From assembly GCA_006176705.1 (NCBI GenBank), contig QRFJ01005988.1, positions 1 through 64,000 of the forward strand: DNA of 64,000 bases. Direction: 5' to 3'. Position numbers and translations under genes: made by a program. This DNA comes from Cocos nucifera (Eukaryota; Streptophyta; Magnoliopsida; Arecales; Arecaceae). Below are positions 30,872 to 42,247 of the stretch, one piece after another (the first letter of the stretch is position 1; every line of letters starts with the position of its first letter). The notes below the pieces were generated by a model. It saw nothing but the letters and a program-made list of their open reading frames with translations, had not been told where the DNA came from and did not search any database.

Positions 30872-32565
30872 CAATACCATCATTAAAATACTGTATTTAT
30901 CAATTTAATTTGACTTCTTAAATTGATTAAAAATAGATAGAAAGTAGTGAGATGGGTCAAATCCATAGAGAAGGCAATGTTTTAGTTTTGAAATTTTGAT
31001 TTTTAGAAAAGAAAAAAGAAAATAAAAAAAATTCAAAGTTGGAAAATAAATAAAGAGCAAAAATTAAATAGTGTAAAATAATAAACTTGGTACTAAGATC
31101 TACTAGTTAGATCTTAGCATCTACTTGTAGTACAATAAAAAGCAATTAAAATAAACTTGCAATAAAAAGTAAAGAGCAATTGAAAATAAGGAACAAAAAT
31201 TTAAAGTGCATAAAAATGAATTTTACATTAATTTAAAAGTTCATAAAATTATAAATTAAAAAAGATAGAAAAAGAAATAAAATTTAGAAAAGTTGATCTC
31301 TGATCTTGGATCGACGTCGACATTGAGATGGTGTAGAACCTAGCTCTACTTCACAGCATTCGTTGCCTTAAAGCAGCCTCTAACCCAAGCATGGCTCTAT
31401 TCTTTATCAAACTCCTTTTCATGATCGAAGATAATGAGTTCTAGAGGCCTGGGGTCTTATTTATAGATGTTGGAGGACTGGAGACTTTTTCTATAGGCAA
31501 TGTGGGACTAAGAGCCATTTTAATCATCAAAATAAGAAGAAATCAGAGTAAAATTTGGATTAAAAGGAGTCCTAGATGAATTTTGCTGCTCTAGATGAAA
31601 TCTGGCTATCAGATGGGATCAAATGATTCAAAAAATACCAAAAATGAAGGTGTAATAGCCCAGATTAGGTCGAATTAAATTTTGGCCGTCGGATGGAGCT
31701 TGATAGAGCATTTTTGGCCATCAGATCGCTTCAAAAACCATTCTCAAATCCTTTTCCCAGTTGGATTAAATATGGGCCATTAGATCACGCTTGATGATGG
31801 AGTTTTGGCCATTGGATCATGCGTAAGGAGCTTAATCACCGTTGAAAGCTTTGTTGACCATCCGATCATTACCTAGAATGCGTGTGGCCGTCCGATTGAA
31901 GTCTAGAAGCTGATTAAATTTGAATCAAAGAAGAAAAAACCATCAATCGTTGGATCTTGACTAGCATCAATCTGGACCATAGGATGGCACAATTCCTATA
32001 GCTGTGGACTGCATAGACCAACTTCACCACACATCGCAATGAATCAATGCTTGTCTTTCCCACTTGAAATGATGAAAATACCCCACGAGCCATGATAGAT
32101 TTTTTATAAACCCTTAAGTGTCTAGGTCCACCACGTGGCATGCTCCGATTGGCTGATCTCTGCTGAGTTGGCAGTCCATGCTTGGTTTCATGGATCGACT
32201 GATTGGCTTCTATGATTGAGTTAGCTTTGATGGCGTGCCAGCTTGGCTTGGCTTTGTGGCTTGGCTTACGGAGCCGACTGAGCCATTTTTCTTTTTTATT
32301 TTATTTTTTTTAAAAAAAAATTATATCTAATCCATTTTAGCTTCGATTTACTTCAAACTTATTTTGTTGTGACAAAAAAATTGAGCTCTTTCTATTGATA
32401 ATAATATTTTATTTTTTTTATGTTTTTTATTTTTTAATTAATTTTTTAGTTAACAAAAATATTAATTTCTTAAAAATATATAAAAATTAACCATTAATTC
32501 TTAAAAATAAATATAAATTAATTAATAAATTAATACTTTTATTGATGAATTTATGATAATTATCA
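30872..32565 (-). repeat. 3' LTR of TRG2
   Basis: On the minus strand TGATAATTATCATAAATTC at 32565 down to ...TGATCTATAA at 30872 (terminal dinucleotide mutated from CA). Minus-strand TATA: CTATAAATAAGA, 31466-31455. The 25-nt perfect inverted repeat is at 31093-31117. Confidence 0.85.
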
Positions 32566-33830
32566 CATCCTCCAACTTAGATTTTGCTCATCCTCGAGTA
32601 AAGAAGGAATTTAGTTTTAGATACCTTTTTACTTTAGAATTTTGAATTTTATCTAAGCAGATTTCAAAATGGCCATTGATATTCAGTAGAGTATAAGTGA
32701 GATATATCATTGGGTATTAATACTTACCAATAGAAAAATTAAGTAAAAAATATTAAATTTTTCTAATTTTTTTTTAAATTATCCTACCTTTATCTCTGAT
32801 TTGGCTAAACTTTCATATGGGCAAGTATATTGTTAATTTCATCCTTCATTTATTAATTTTTTTTATTCACATTGCCTACTTTTTGATGTGAATATCATTG
32901 CTTAGATAATAAGACTCAGTTACTCAATGAAAAATCAATGTATATATTTTTTTTAATGTTGTACCACTATTTAGTGTCTTAACCTCTTAAGCTTTCTATT
33001 TGATCCATATAGTGAGTCTTGGGCCAATGACTTTCAAATCAGTTGGCTTTAGGGCATTAGGTATGGACCTCTTGGACTTACTAGCTCGAATCAAACAAGC
33101 TACAAGTTAAGACTAGCTTTACAATGAGCTTCTTTGTTCTTTCTACCTTTTGACACAAAACTCAATGTTTGCTTAGGCAAAAAAGCTCGGTTACTCAATA
33201 AGAAGTACTTGAAAACTATTTTATTTTTGATCTTTTTTTTAAATATGAAGAAATGTATAGTTATCCTACATAAGCACATAAAAAGTAGACTCTTCTTTGA
33301 TGCTAGTAGAAAAAAATTAGAAATGCTTAAAGAAAAAATATTTTATGTTCTAGACTGAACTCTTTATTAGATTTTCTTAATACATAATCCCTCAATATCT
33401 CATAAATTCTCTAATCTATGCACCATTTTTTTTTAAAATGCTTAGTTCAACTCGATTCTTAAGCATAATCAAATATCTAAATACTAAATACTAACTTCTT
33501 CGAGGACTTAAAATAAAATTAAAAATTTTTATTATTCTCCCCTCCAACTTAATTGACATTATTCTCAATAAAGAAGAAAAAATAAAATATGTAATAAAGA
33601 ATAGAAAAGAATATACCTGACTCAATGTATATGGTCTAGTACATGCCTTCGAAAATTTGAGCTCTTCCTCCAACTTTATTCAAGTTGATCTAAAAAAAAA
33701 TAAACTAAAAAAAAATAGATGCAAAAAACTAAATATTGGATTGCATCCCAATAAGAACTAAGTTTACCATCTTCAGCCAGACATAATGCAGCTTAACTAT
33801 CCTGTATCAAAAATTAGATTGATAAATTTC
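32566..33830 (-). other. Polypurine tract and non-coding 3' region of TRG2
   Basis: The polypurine tract AAGTTGGAGGATG (32566-32578, minus strand) abuts the LTR. The rest mirrors 1059-2307 of TRG1, including two imperfect copies of the GTAACYGRG/TTGCCTAAG-type stretch (about 32885-32930 and 33165-33205) and a mutated TTGGGATGCAATCCAA (33736-33751, equivalent to TTGGGAGGCAACCCAA). The 74-codon plus-strand frame at 33134 is not a gene. Confidence 0.6.
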
Positions 33831-35811
33831 AATGGTTTTGGATTGCTAATCTCAAAAAGTTAATTTATAATCCCATTATTGATATATTCGTTGTTAATTT
33901 TGGGAAGATAGTTTATAACCCCATTCTCAGACTCTTATTTATCAAGAATTTCTCCTATTTATCCTTCTAAAATGCTCATGAATTGAGTTATTGAATTAAG
34001 AGATAAGTTTGATGCGATGGGTACTAGAAGGGTATCTACAAGTAATTTTAATTCTAAAGATAAATTAATATGAACTTGTTTAAATAACTCCATTGACACT
34101 TTATTACATACCGCAAGATTTTTATGAGAAGAACCAGCTTCTAGGGATGAAGGGAATAGGATTTCAGGTTTATAGATTTTGAATAAATCATATGTTCTCC
34201 TTTCTTCTATGTCTATCTCATTTAAATTGGAACCAGCATCAGTACTAGTTTTGGGCTTAGATTTTTCTATGTGGTTAGCTTTAGTACTAACCTCTTCTAA
34301 ATTTTCATCTTGACTAACATCAGTACTAGCCTCTATCACTTGGTCATGATATGGGTCCATAAAAATCCTATTACTTTTAAGTTCAGAAATTACTTTGGTA
34401 TTCTTAAATTAAGGATTCTTAGATGAAAAATTAAATTAATGATTCGATCCAGGTGGTTGATAGATATTAGGTGGGTTGTTTATTATTGGTAGGCTCGATA
34501 GTTGACCTAATTCTCTCCTCAAGTTAGACTCAGCTAATTATCCGATTTGTGCTTCTATCCTGGCGATAGATTTTTATTGAGTTAAAATTAATTATTGTTA
34601 ATTTAGAATTAATTGTTGAAGTTGATTAAATCTATTGTCGGCTAAATTGGTCTATTATGGAGGTGGATATGAGGGCTGATTATAATGCAATGGCTGGAAA
34701 GATTGACTAGACTGACCTCTATTATAGGCATAATTTTGGTCTTGGGGCCTATTTTGATAGTTTTATATAGATGGAATTTGGATCTGAGCCTGAGTTTATT
34801 GAGGCATCCAAGAAAAATTGGGATGGTTGCTCCAATCTGGGTTATGTATATTTGAATATGCGTCACTAATTGGTTTGGAGTAGCCTTGTATAACTTGAAC
34901 TTGTTCTTGGATAAAAGATGAAAATTATGTAGCCATAGGATATATACTTACATGATAAGCTGGGCTAGCATAGATAGAACAAGTTTTTTGATAATTAGAA
35001 GGTGATGTGAATTGTGCAGAAGATTGTTGACCTAAGGTTAGGAGTTGATCTAATTTTTTGATAAAAAGATCAACTGTATCTAATTTTCATGCTATCAGGT
35101 TCAAGTCAGCCTTAGAATTAGATTCTGGATCATAAATTTCTATCCGCTTTTGGTAGAAAGATAACAAAGCATGATTAATTGTGTTTTCACTCAAGATTTT
35201 AAATAAAGCATAGGCTTCATCCTCACTTTTATTCATGAATGCACCTCCACAGATTGCATCTACCAATTGTTTATATTGGTCTCCTAAACCCTCATAGAAA
35301 GCTTGAACTATTTGCCACTTAGATATACCATGGTGTGGGCATTTTTTAAAAAGTTTCTTAAGTCTCTCCATGACTCATGAATTTGTTCTCCTAGAAGCTA
35401 AGCAAATCCAGTGATAGCTCGCCTCATAATGTTGGTTCGATCTATGGGATAAAATTTCTTAAGAAATTCACTTTGTAATTCAATCCAAGTTTTGATTGGT
35501 CTCCCTATTATGCCAAGTCAGTACTTGGCTTTGTCTTTTAATGAAAAGAAGAATAAAATTAGTCTAAGGGCATCCTCAGTTAAATTTTGAATCCTCACCG
35601 TAGAGCAGATTTCTAAAAACTTGTTCAGATGCTTATAAGGATCTTCATTGGTGTTCTCATAGAAAAATAGGAGCATCTTGATTATTGTCGGCTTGATCTC
35701 ATAGTGTGTAGCATGAATTTTAGATAATTGGATGCAAGTCGATGGATTATAGATGGAAGGAATAAAATATTCCTTCATTTGCCAAGGTGGTTCTTTAAAA
35801 TTTTCAGCCAT
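33831..35811 (-). pseudogene. gag: gag of TRG2, several stops
   Basis: Minus-strand ATG at 35811. The capsid N-terminal part (35811-35518) contains IKPTIIKMLLFFYENTNEDPYKHLN and LRLILFFFSLKDKAKY, a retrotransposon gag domain of Ty3 type. The next pieces, 35371-35087, hold MERLKKLFKKCPHHGIS and YQKRIEIYDPESNSKADL. A Gln/Asn/Tyr-rich part follows (frame-broken, 34900-34400), then the acidic tail 34360-33959 with STDVSQDENLEE. It matches TRG1 gag for the shared part and adds the N-terminus that TRG1 lacks here. No zinc knuckle is seen. Role: RNA packaging; inactive in this copy. Confidence 0.8.
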
Positions 35812-37236
35812 TTGATTATTGAATTTAATACGATTCAGCCTTTCAATTTTATAGTTGGGTTCAACTAGATCAAGTAAAGTGATTTTCTACCATGTATGTA
35901 TTAGTGCAACCTTAATGTATGGTTCAAAAAAATTTTAGATTTTTTTAATTTTTTTTAAATTTTATTATTTTATTATTTTATTATTTTATTATATTTTTTA
36001 TATTTTTAATTTTTATATTATTATTTTATGATTTAGATATTTTAAAATTTTATAAATTTATTTATTTATTTATTATTATTATAATATTATTATTTTTTAT
36101 TAATTTAAAAAATTTATTTTTAAAAATTTTTATTTTTTTATTTTAAATTTAATTTAATTTAATTATTATTTTTAGTTAATTTAATTTAATTTTTAATTTA
36201 ATTTACTTTTATTTTATTTTATTTTTGAAGGAGAAAAGGAGAAGAAAGAAAGAATTCTAAAGAAGAGGTCCTAAGAAGTCCTAAAGCTAAGAAGAGAGAG
36301 AGAGAGAGAGGAATTAGGGTATAATTAGGTTTGATGTTGGTTAGCAATCAAGTTAGGCAAATAATCTTGACTAATGGTTGTGCTAGATCTAGACAACTCC
36401 AAACTACCAAGATCACCTTTAAGCCCTCCAAGTGTAGGATCAGTCAATCAATTGGCCAAGTAAGTATAAGGTCAATAGAGGTCCTCCCGTTGCTTGCCTT
36501 AAACACCAATTATGCTTGGCCAGGTAAGCTAATGGAATTAATTAAATAACCACCTTCCTTCGGATCCAAATCCCAGAACCACTTTTCTAGACATCAGTTA
36601 AATTGACTAACCCTAACCTGATCTAATTTTTAGATTTCTTATCCTATTAAGCTCGAGTTCCTAGGATTGATGTCTAATTGATTTTAATTTTAAAGGCTTA
36701 GATCAATACAGGATGCTGGTTGGTTGTTTATGGGCTAAGGAAGGGTGATCAAATCTCCACCTTATCTTGATTAATTGGGTTGTGCCCTTAAGATAATTTA
36801 AAGATGAATATGCATAAAAAAAAATTTCAAGCAAGGGGTTCTATGAAATTTAAACTAGATGCATGTAACTTAATTAAACTTGAAGAGTTTACCTTGTCTC
36901 CAGCATTCACCAAAAAAAATAAAAATATAACTAATGTGATGCATGCTCTAAGCAATTAACATTTCTAATTTTATCATGAAGCTTTTAATTAGCTTTAAGT
37001 GGATAATTTTTAATTAATTTAAAAATAAAATAAGTAATAATAAAAAATTTTAGGATTTAGGATTGATCTCATCAAATAGGATTGGAAGCTTCCTCCTTGC
37101 CCTAATCTTTTTGCTTGCTTTTTTTTTTCTTTCTGCAAAATAAAGAAGAAAAGTTAGTAAAAAAAGAAATTAAAATTTTATTTATAATTTATTTTATAAA
37201 AAAATAAAGAAATCAAAAAAATTAATATTCAAGCCA
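35812..37236 (-). other. Leader of TRG2, with AT-rich block and GA microsatellite
   Basis: Non-coding. An almost pure A/T block spans about 35935-36225 (ATTTTATT-type runs). A short (GA)n run lies at about 36295-36311. The open frame at 36331-36549 has no recognisable product. The leader contains CCTAATTATGC- and AAGGTGATC-type phrases common in leaders of this Ty3 group. Confidence 0.5.
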
Positions 37237-37254
37237 TCCTCGGCAATAGCGCCA
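37237..37254 (-). promoter_or_regulatory. Primer binding site of TRG2 (tRNA-Asp type, mutated)
   Basis: Minus strand TGGCGCTATTGCCGAGGA, two positions off the common Athila/Tat primer site TGGCGCCGTTGCCGGGGA. It lies six bases inside the LTR end (37261). Confidence 0.8.
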
Positions 37255-37260
37255 AAAACT

Positions 37261-38953
37261 TGATAGATCATGATACTGTCATTACAATACCATATTTATC
37301 AGTTTAATCCAACTTCTTAAATTGATTAAAAATAAGTAGAAAGTAGTGAGTTGAGTCGAATCCATAGAGAAGGTAGTATTTTAGTTTTGAAATCTTTAAT
37401 TTTTTAAAAAAAAAGAAAAAAATTTCAAAGTCAAAAAAATAAATAAAGAATAAAAATTAAATAGTACGAAATAATAAACTTGGTACTACGATCTACTAGT
37501 TAGATCTTAGCATCTACTTGCAGTAAAATAAAAAGTAATTAAAATAAACTTGCAATAAAAAGTAAAGAGCAATTGAAAATAAAGAATAGGAATTAAAAGC
37601 GCATAAAAATAAACTTTGCATTAATTTAAAAGTTCATAAAATATATAAATTAAAAAAGATAGAAAAAATAAAATTTAGAAAAGCTGATCTCTGATCTTGG
37701 ATCGGCGTTGGTGTTGAGATGTCGTAGAAGCCAGCTCTTTTTCGCAGCACCCGTTGCCTTAAAGTAGCCTTTAACCCAAGCATGGCTCTAACCTTTACCA
37801 AACTCCTTTCCATGATCGAAGACAATAAGTTCTAGAGTCCTAGGGTCTTATTTATAGGTGTTGGAGGACTAGAGACTTTTTCTGTAGGCAATGTGGGACT
37901 AAGAGCTATTTTAATCATCAAAATAAGAGGAAATCCTAGTGAAATTCGAATTAAAAGGAGTCCTGGACAAATTCTGCTACTCTGGATAAAATTTGGCCAT
38001 CAGATGGAATCAAACGATTCAAAAAATATCAAAAATAGAGGTGTAATAACCTAGATCAGGTCGGATTAAATTCTGGCCATTGGATGGAGCTTGATGGAGC
38101 ATTTTCGATCGTCAAATCGCATCAAAAACCATTCTCAAATCCTTTTCTCGGTTGGATTAAACATGGGCCACTAGATCACACCTAATGATGGAATTTCGAC
38201 CGTAGGATCGCACGTAAGGAGCTTAATCACCATCAAAAGCTTCACTGATCATTCGATTGTCACCTGGAATGCACGTGGCCATTCGATTGAAGTCTAGAAG
38301 CTTATTAAATTCAAATCAAAGAAGGAAAAACCATCAACCATCGGATCTTGACCGACATCGATCTGGACCATAGGATGGCACAATTCCTGTAGCTATGGAC
38401 TGCATAGATTGGCTGCACCACACACTGTAACAAATCAATGCTTGTCTTTGCCACTTGAAATGATGAAAATATCCCATGAGCCACGATAGATTTCTTATAA
38501 ATCCTTAAGGATCTAGGTCCACGACATGGTAGGCTCCGATTGGTTGACCTCAGTTGAGCTAGCAGTCCATGCTTGGTTTCATGGACCGACTGATCGACTT
38601 TTGTTGCTGAGTCAACTTTAATAGGGTGCCAACTTGGATTGGCTTTGCGGCTTGGCTTGCCGAGCTGGCTGAGCCATTTTCCTTTTTAATTTTAATTTTT
38701 TTTCTTTAAAAATTTATATCTAGTCCATTTTAGCTTTGATTTGCTTCAAACTTATTTTGTTGTGATCAAAAAATTGAGCTCTTTTCATTTATATTAATAT
38801 TTTATTTTTTATTTTTATTATTTTTAAATTAATTTTTTAATTAATAAAAATTTAATTTTTAAAAATATATAAAAATTAAACATAATTTTTAAAAATAAAT
38901 ATAAATTAATTGATAAATTAATACTTTTATTGATGAATTTATGATAATTATCA
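37261..38953 (-). repeat. 5' LTR of TRG2
   Basis: Minus-strand TGATAATTATC at 38953 to ...GATCTATCA at 37261. Minus-strand TATA CTATAAATAAGA at 37857-37846. The 25-nt inverted repeat is at 37486-37510 with one mismatch. Confidence 0.85.
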
Positions 38954-39639
38954 GTCATCTTAAGTAGTCATAGTTACTATTTGTTTGCTTTATCTTAGGC
39001 TGTTATCTTCTCCTCTTCTTAAAAGTATCCAATTTGGAGTTTCATTCCTGAATTCTGGACTATATTGCATACGTACATAGGTAGTATTGTATATTTTGAA
39101 GCTCATCTTTAGTATGGCATAATTAGTATTTGGTCTCGATTGTTGGTAAGAGATGTTCTGTCTGTCTTATACCTTCTAAATATGGTGTTTTCAGTTCGGT
39201 TGCCCGGCGTAAGTTGATACAGTGGATCTCCATATCGCTCCAGATTTGAGGTTGCCTCTCCGTAGGCTTGGATCATCTAGTATCAGAGCTTTATTCTTTT
39301 TTATGTTGAGAGGAAGAGATTGGTGTCTGATTATATGGAGATTTTCGTAGCGGACTTCTATCCATAGCTTCAATTCTCATCTATTCATTTGGATTATACA
39401 AAGGTTTTCATAGTGAACTTGTTTCCACAGCTTCATTTCTCATCTATTCAGTCGCTATGTAGTAAGAACCCATTTGATTAAGCCAATAGACAAGCATGTG
39501 TTTAGGATCAGTAAGTTGCAGATTTGTGAGGATGAGGTATGGCTGGTATCTTGAAGGGTGAGGTATGGCTAATATCGTCCAATCTCTTTTTGCCTACATA
39601 ACTTGGCTTGAGGATGGTGAGTAACCTATTATTCTAAGA
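38954..39639 (+). other. V copy 2: 3' part of the leader, with primer-site remnant
   Basis: Aligns with 7833-8518 of copy 1 throughout, including TGGATC-TC-TATC-CTCC and the 65-bp duplication. The primer site TAGTATCAGAGC (39278-39289) has one change from TGGTATCAGAGC. Short open frames on either strand are not genes. Confidence 0.6.
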
Positions 39640-42024
39640 ATGATAGCTATAGAAAAATCTAATTCTGTAACCATAGAGGAGTTAGAAAATAGTTTAGATA
39701 AATATGAGATATCAACTACTCTAGATACTTATTATGATCCTTCTAGTAACATAAAAATAAAAATTACAAAAATAGCTCATAATGTTGATAGACCTTATCT
39801 ACCTAATCTTAAGATTTTTGAGTTCCAGATTAAGAAAAACTGCATAAAAAAGATTTTGAATCTGAAGAATATCTTAAAAAGCAGTTCTTTAGCTCCCATG
39901 ATAAAACTCAGAGAGACTTTATTAGGAAAATCTGGTTCAGCCAAATAAGGACCAAAGAGAGACATATTCTCTTCTTTGACTGGTTCAATCAATATTATCC
40001 TAAGGATCTTGAAAAAGTTAAGCTTGAAATATAGATATTAAAAATTGACTTGCCTTTTCAGTCTTGAAAGATTGATGGTAGTCTTGCCGAGAGACCTGTT
40101 CATCCTCTTACCCCAACTAAGGTGAAAGATGAAATAGGTAGCCCTAGTTTTGAAGCCAGTCTTTCTGAAGTGTCCACTGATAAGATAGAAGATATCATTA
40201 AGGTAGAACACTTAGTTCAGGTTGAGAGGCAGGAAAGCTTCTTTAACCTTGCCCTTGATTCTATAGGATTGCAGGAAGAAGAGTCTGATTGTTCTGATAA
40301 AATTTCTATTAAACATCTTCCAATTAAAAAGAGGTATATTTATCTAGAAGAAACTAAGAAATTTTCTTTTGAACTTGTTTCTCCTACTCCTGATTCTCAT
40401 GAGCTAGAATTAGGAGTCAGATTTAGATCTATTATTAAGTATGTATTTTAAGAATTAAATAAATTAGAGTCTAAGTCCATAGAGTCAGTTCCATCTTTAG
40501 AGTCAGTTCCCTTAGAACCTTTGGAGTCAGAGTCTAATAAAATAATTAGAAAAAATGAAGATAAGATAGTGCATTCTAAGGCTAAATTAGGTCTTTTAGC
40601 CTTAAAAAGGTCTGCTTTATGTTTGAAAAATTCTATAAAAATTAGAAAAATTATAAAATAAATGGTTCCAAGCCTTCTAAATTACCTGAATCCTGTAGGA
40701 AACCATATATCCCTATAGATAAAGAAGACAATTCATCAGAGAAGTCTGATAAAGTCTTATCTAAAAAATCTGATGAAAATTATAATAATTTAGGATTAGT
40801 TGCCCCTATAAATAATGTTAGGAGTAGGACTAACCAAATCTTTAGAACTAATCTAATGGTTTAGACTCCCAACTTAGAATTCCATTATCCTAGACTTGTC
40901 CAGGCATATTTGAATTCAAAAGACATCCTTGATACTACATCTGTCATTGAATTCAATCAGAATCTTGAAGAATTTGCTGAAAATCAAGAGATATTAAACC
41001 CAAATTCTGACAAGATTTATAATGATTCTAAGGAGACAATGGAGATAGCATCATATCTTTGGAGATAATTAAGGAGTTGGTGGGATTACCATCTTGCTGA
41101 CTATCAAAAGAATGAGATTCTAGATGCTATCAAAAGAAAATCTAATAAAAGTCATTACCTAGATTATCCTTTAGATTTTGTAATTATTGTAAATATCATA
41201 CAAACATATAGAATTAGTCTTAGGATAGATCTTCATATTTGTACAATTAGGATTTTCTTAGATCCAAATCAAGGGATTATTTGTAGACTATCTTCTTTAT
41301 TCTCAAATTTGATTAGACCTAGCATAAAGAATGAAGGCTTTGGTAGCATTGATCTTAACTGCATAATTCCTCATTACATCTGGATTGTTGGATCTGAACC
41401 TTTTGATGATTATTTGAGTTAGCAGAGAATACTTAGAATAATAAAATTTGATAATCTCTACTATCAAAATAGACTCCTACCAAATAAATCTTATCCTAAA
41501 TTTCATAAAAAATTCAAAAAGAAGTGTTTTGATAAAAGAGCTAGAAAATTTCCTAAAGACAAAATAGAAACAGCTCTTTTGATGAGATATTCGAGAACTT
41601 ATCCAAGAAAGAATACTAAAGAAATTGAATATATTTTGGATGTACAACATCTATGAAAGAAACCTTGAAAAATATCAATTAGGAAGAATCTATGGACAAC
41701 TTTAATTGTAAAATAGACATTCCTGAAAGATATTCTTTTGATGAATATTCCAGTCTTGGTGATGCCTGTGATTCTCTAAATCTATTTAAGGAACAATCTC
41801 AAATAGAAAATAGGATAACCTTACCCAAAAAAGAGCTAAGGTTATTTGAGGAAGACTCTACTGAAGAAATAATAGAAGCTAAACCCTATATTGTCCTAGA
41901 AAACATTAGGAATTCTGAAGGAAAAGCTTCACTAAATAATATAAAGTTAGTATCTGAGTTCTATCATGAAGAGTCTCTCTTCAACCAGCTAAGAAAAGTA
42001 GTTGAAGTAAAATACTTTTATTGG
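39640..42024 (+). pseudogene. V copy 2 polyprotein, protease deleted, cut by element E
   Basis: Start at ATG 39640 (copy 1 equivalent about 8519). Open pieces: 39640-39948 (102 codons), 40122-40451 (109) and 41692-42036 (114, its last codons in E), with stops and shifts between. It follows copy 1 as far as the equivalent of 10690; then about 375 bp holding the protease motif are absent, and the text rejoins at AATAATATAAAG (41936-41947; copy 1 about 11086). In exchange it keeps about 135 bp (41770-41905) that copy 1 lacks. The V text ends near 42024, where the LTR of E begins. Confidence 0.5.
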
Positions 42025-42247
42025 TGTAGAATTTGATTGACGTCGGAGTGAGCTGGAGTTGAGGGAGACGAGACCACTGCCAGTGACCTGCAAAATAAAG
42101 TCTTGATCGGAGCAGAGGGTGGTAGCTCTGACAGGACCCTCCAATGGTCAAGTCAGCTCTTCTGGCCAACAGAAATATAGTGCTCAAAAAATTAAGGAGC
42201 AGAGTAATAGGAAGGGGAATGAGAGCTTTGAGAAAATATATCTGGAG
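42025..42247 (-). repeat. 3' LTR of E, left part
   Basis: Plus strand begins TGTAGAATTTG (minus-strand LTR end ...CAAATTCTACA). It contains CCTGCAAAATAAAGTC, GGACCCTCCAATGG and CAAGTCAG-type phrases of the transcribed LTR part of plant Tat elements. The LTR continues after C at 52782; TGGAG at 42243-42247 is the duplicated target. Confidence 0.75.

Larger units (their letters stand above)
30872..38953 (-). mobile_element. TRG2: complete gag-only Ty3-type retrotransposon (8.08 kb), minus strand
   Basis: Both LTRs (1694 and 1693 bp), a tRNA-Asp-type primer site, leader, gag, 3' region and polypurine tract are present; no protease, RT, RNase H or integrase lies between gag and polypurine tract. 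LTRs differ at roughly one position in nine over the first 260 bp, so it is old. It split the V leader: text left of it (CATCGATCAT) and right of it (GTCATCTTAAG) joins to GCCGATCATCTTAAG, the form seen in copy 1 at about 7826-7840. The implied target duplication is ATCAT/GTCAT. Confidence 0.85.
7577..42024 (+). mobile_element. V: endogenous pararetrovirus-like element, head-to-tail copies, interrupted by B/A and TRG2
   Basis: V sequence is 7577-13382, 29324-30871 and 38954-42024; the rest of this span is nested elements. The order is leader, tRNA-Met-type primer site (8154), ORFs, purine tract, intergenic region, TATA promoter (29367), long leader, second primer site (39278), and the ORFs again. 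PBS to PBS, minus B (15,941 bp) and TRG2 with its target copy (about 8,087 bp), is about 7.1 kb. The protease motif LIDSGADIN and the following VILGNSF...PFTVIDKGI resemble the protease end in Caulimoviridae polyproteins. The genus is unassigned and no reverse transcriptase was found. A Ty3-like LTR element duplicated by recombination is the main alternative. Confidence 0.5.
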
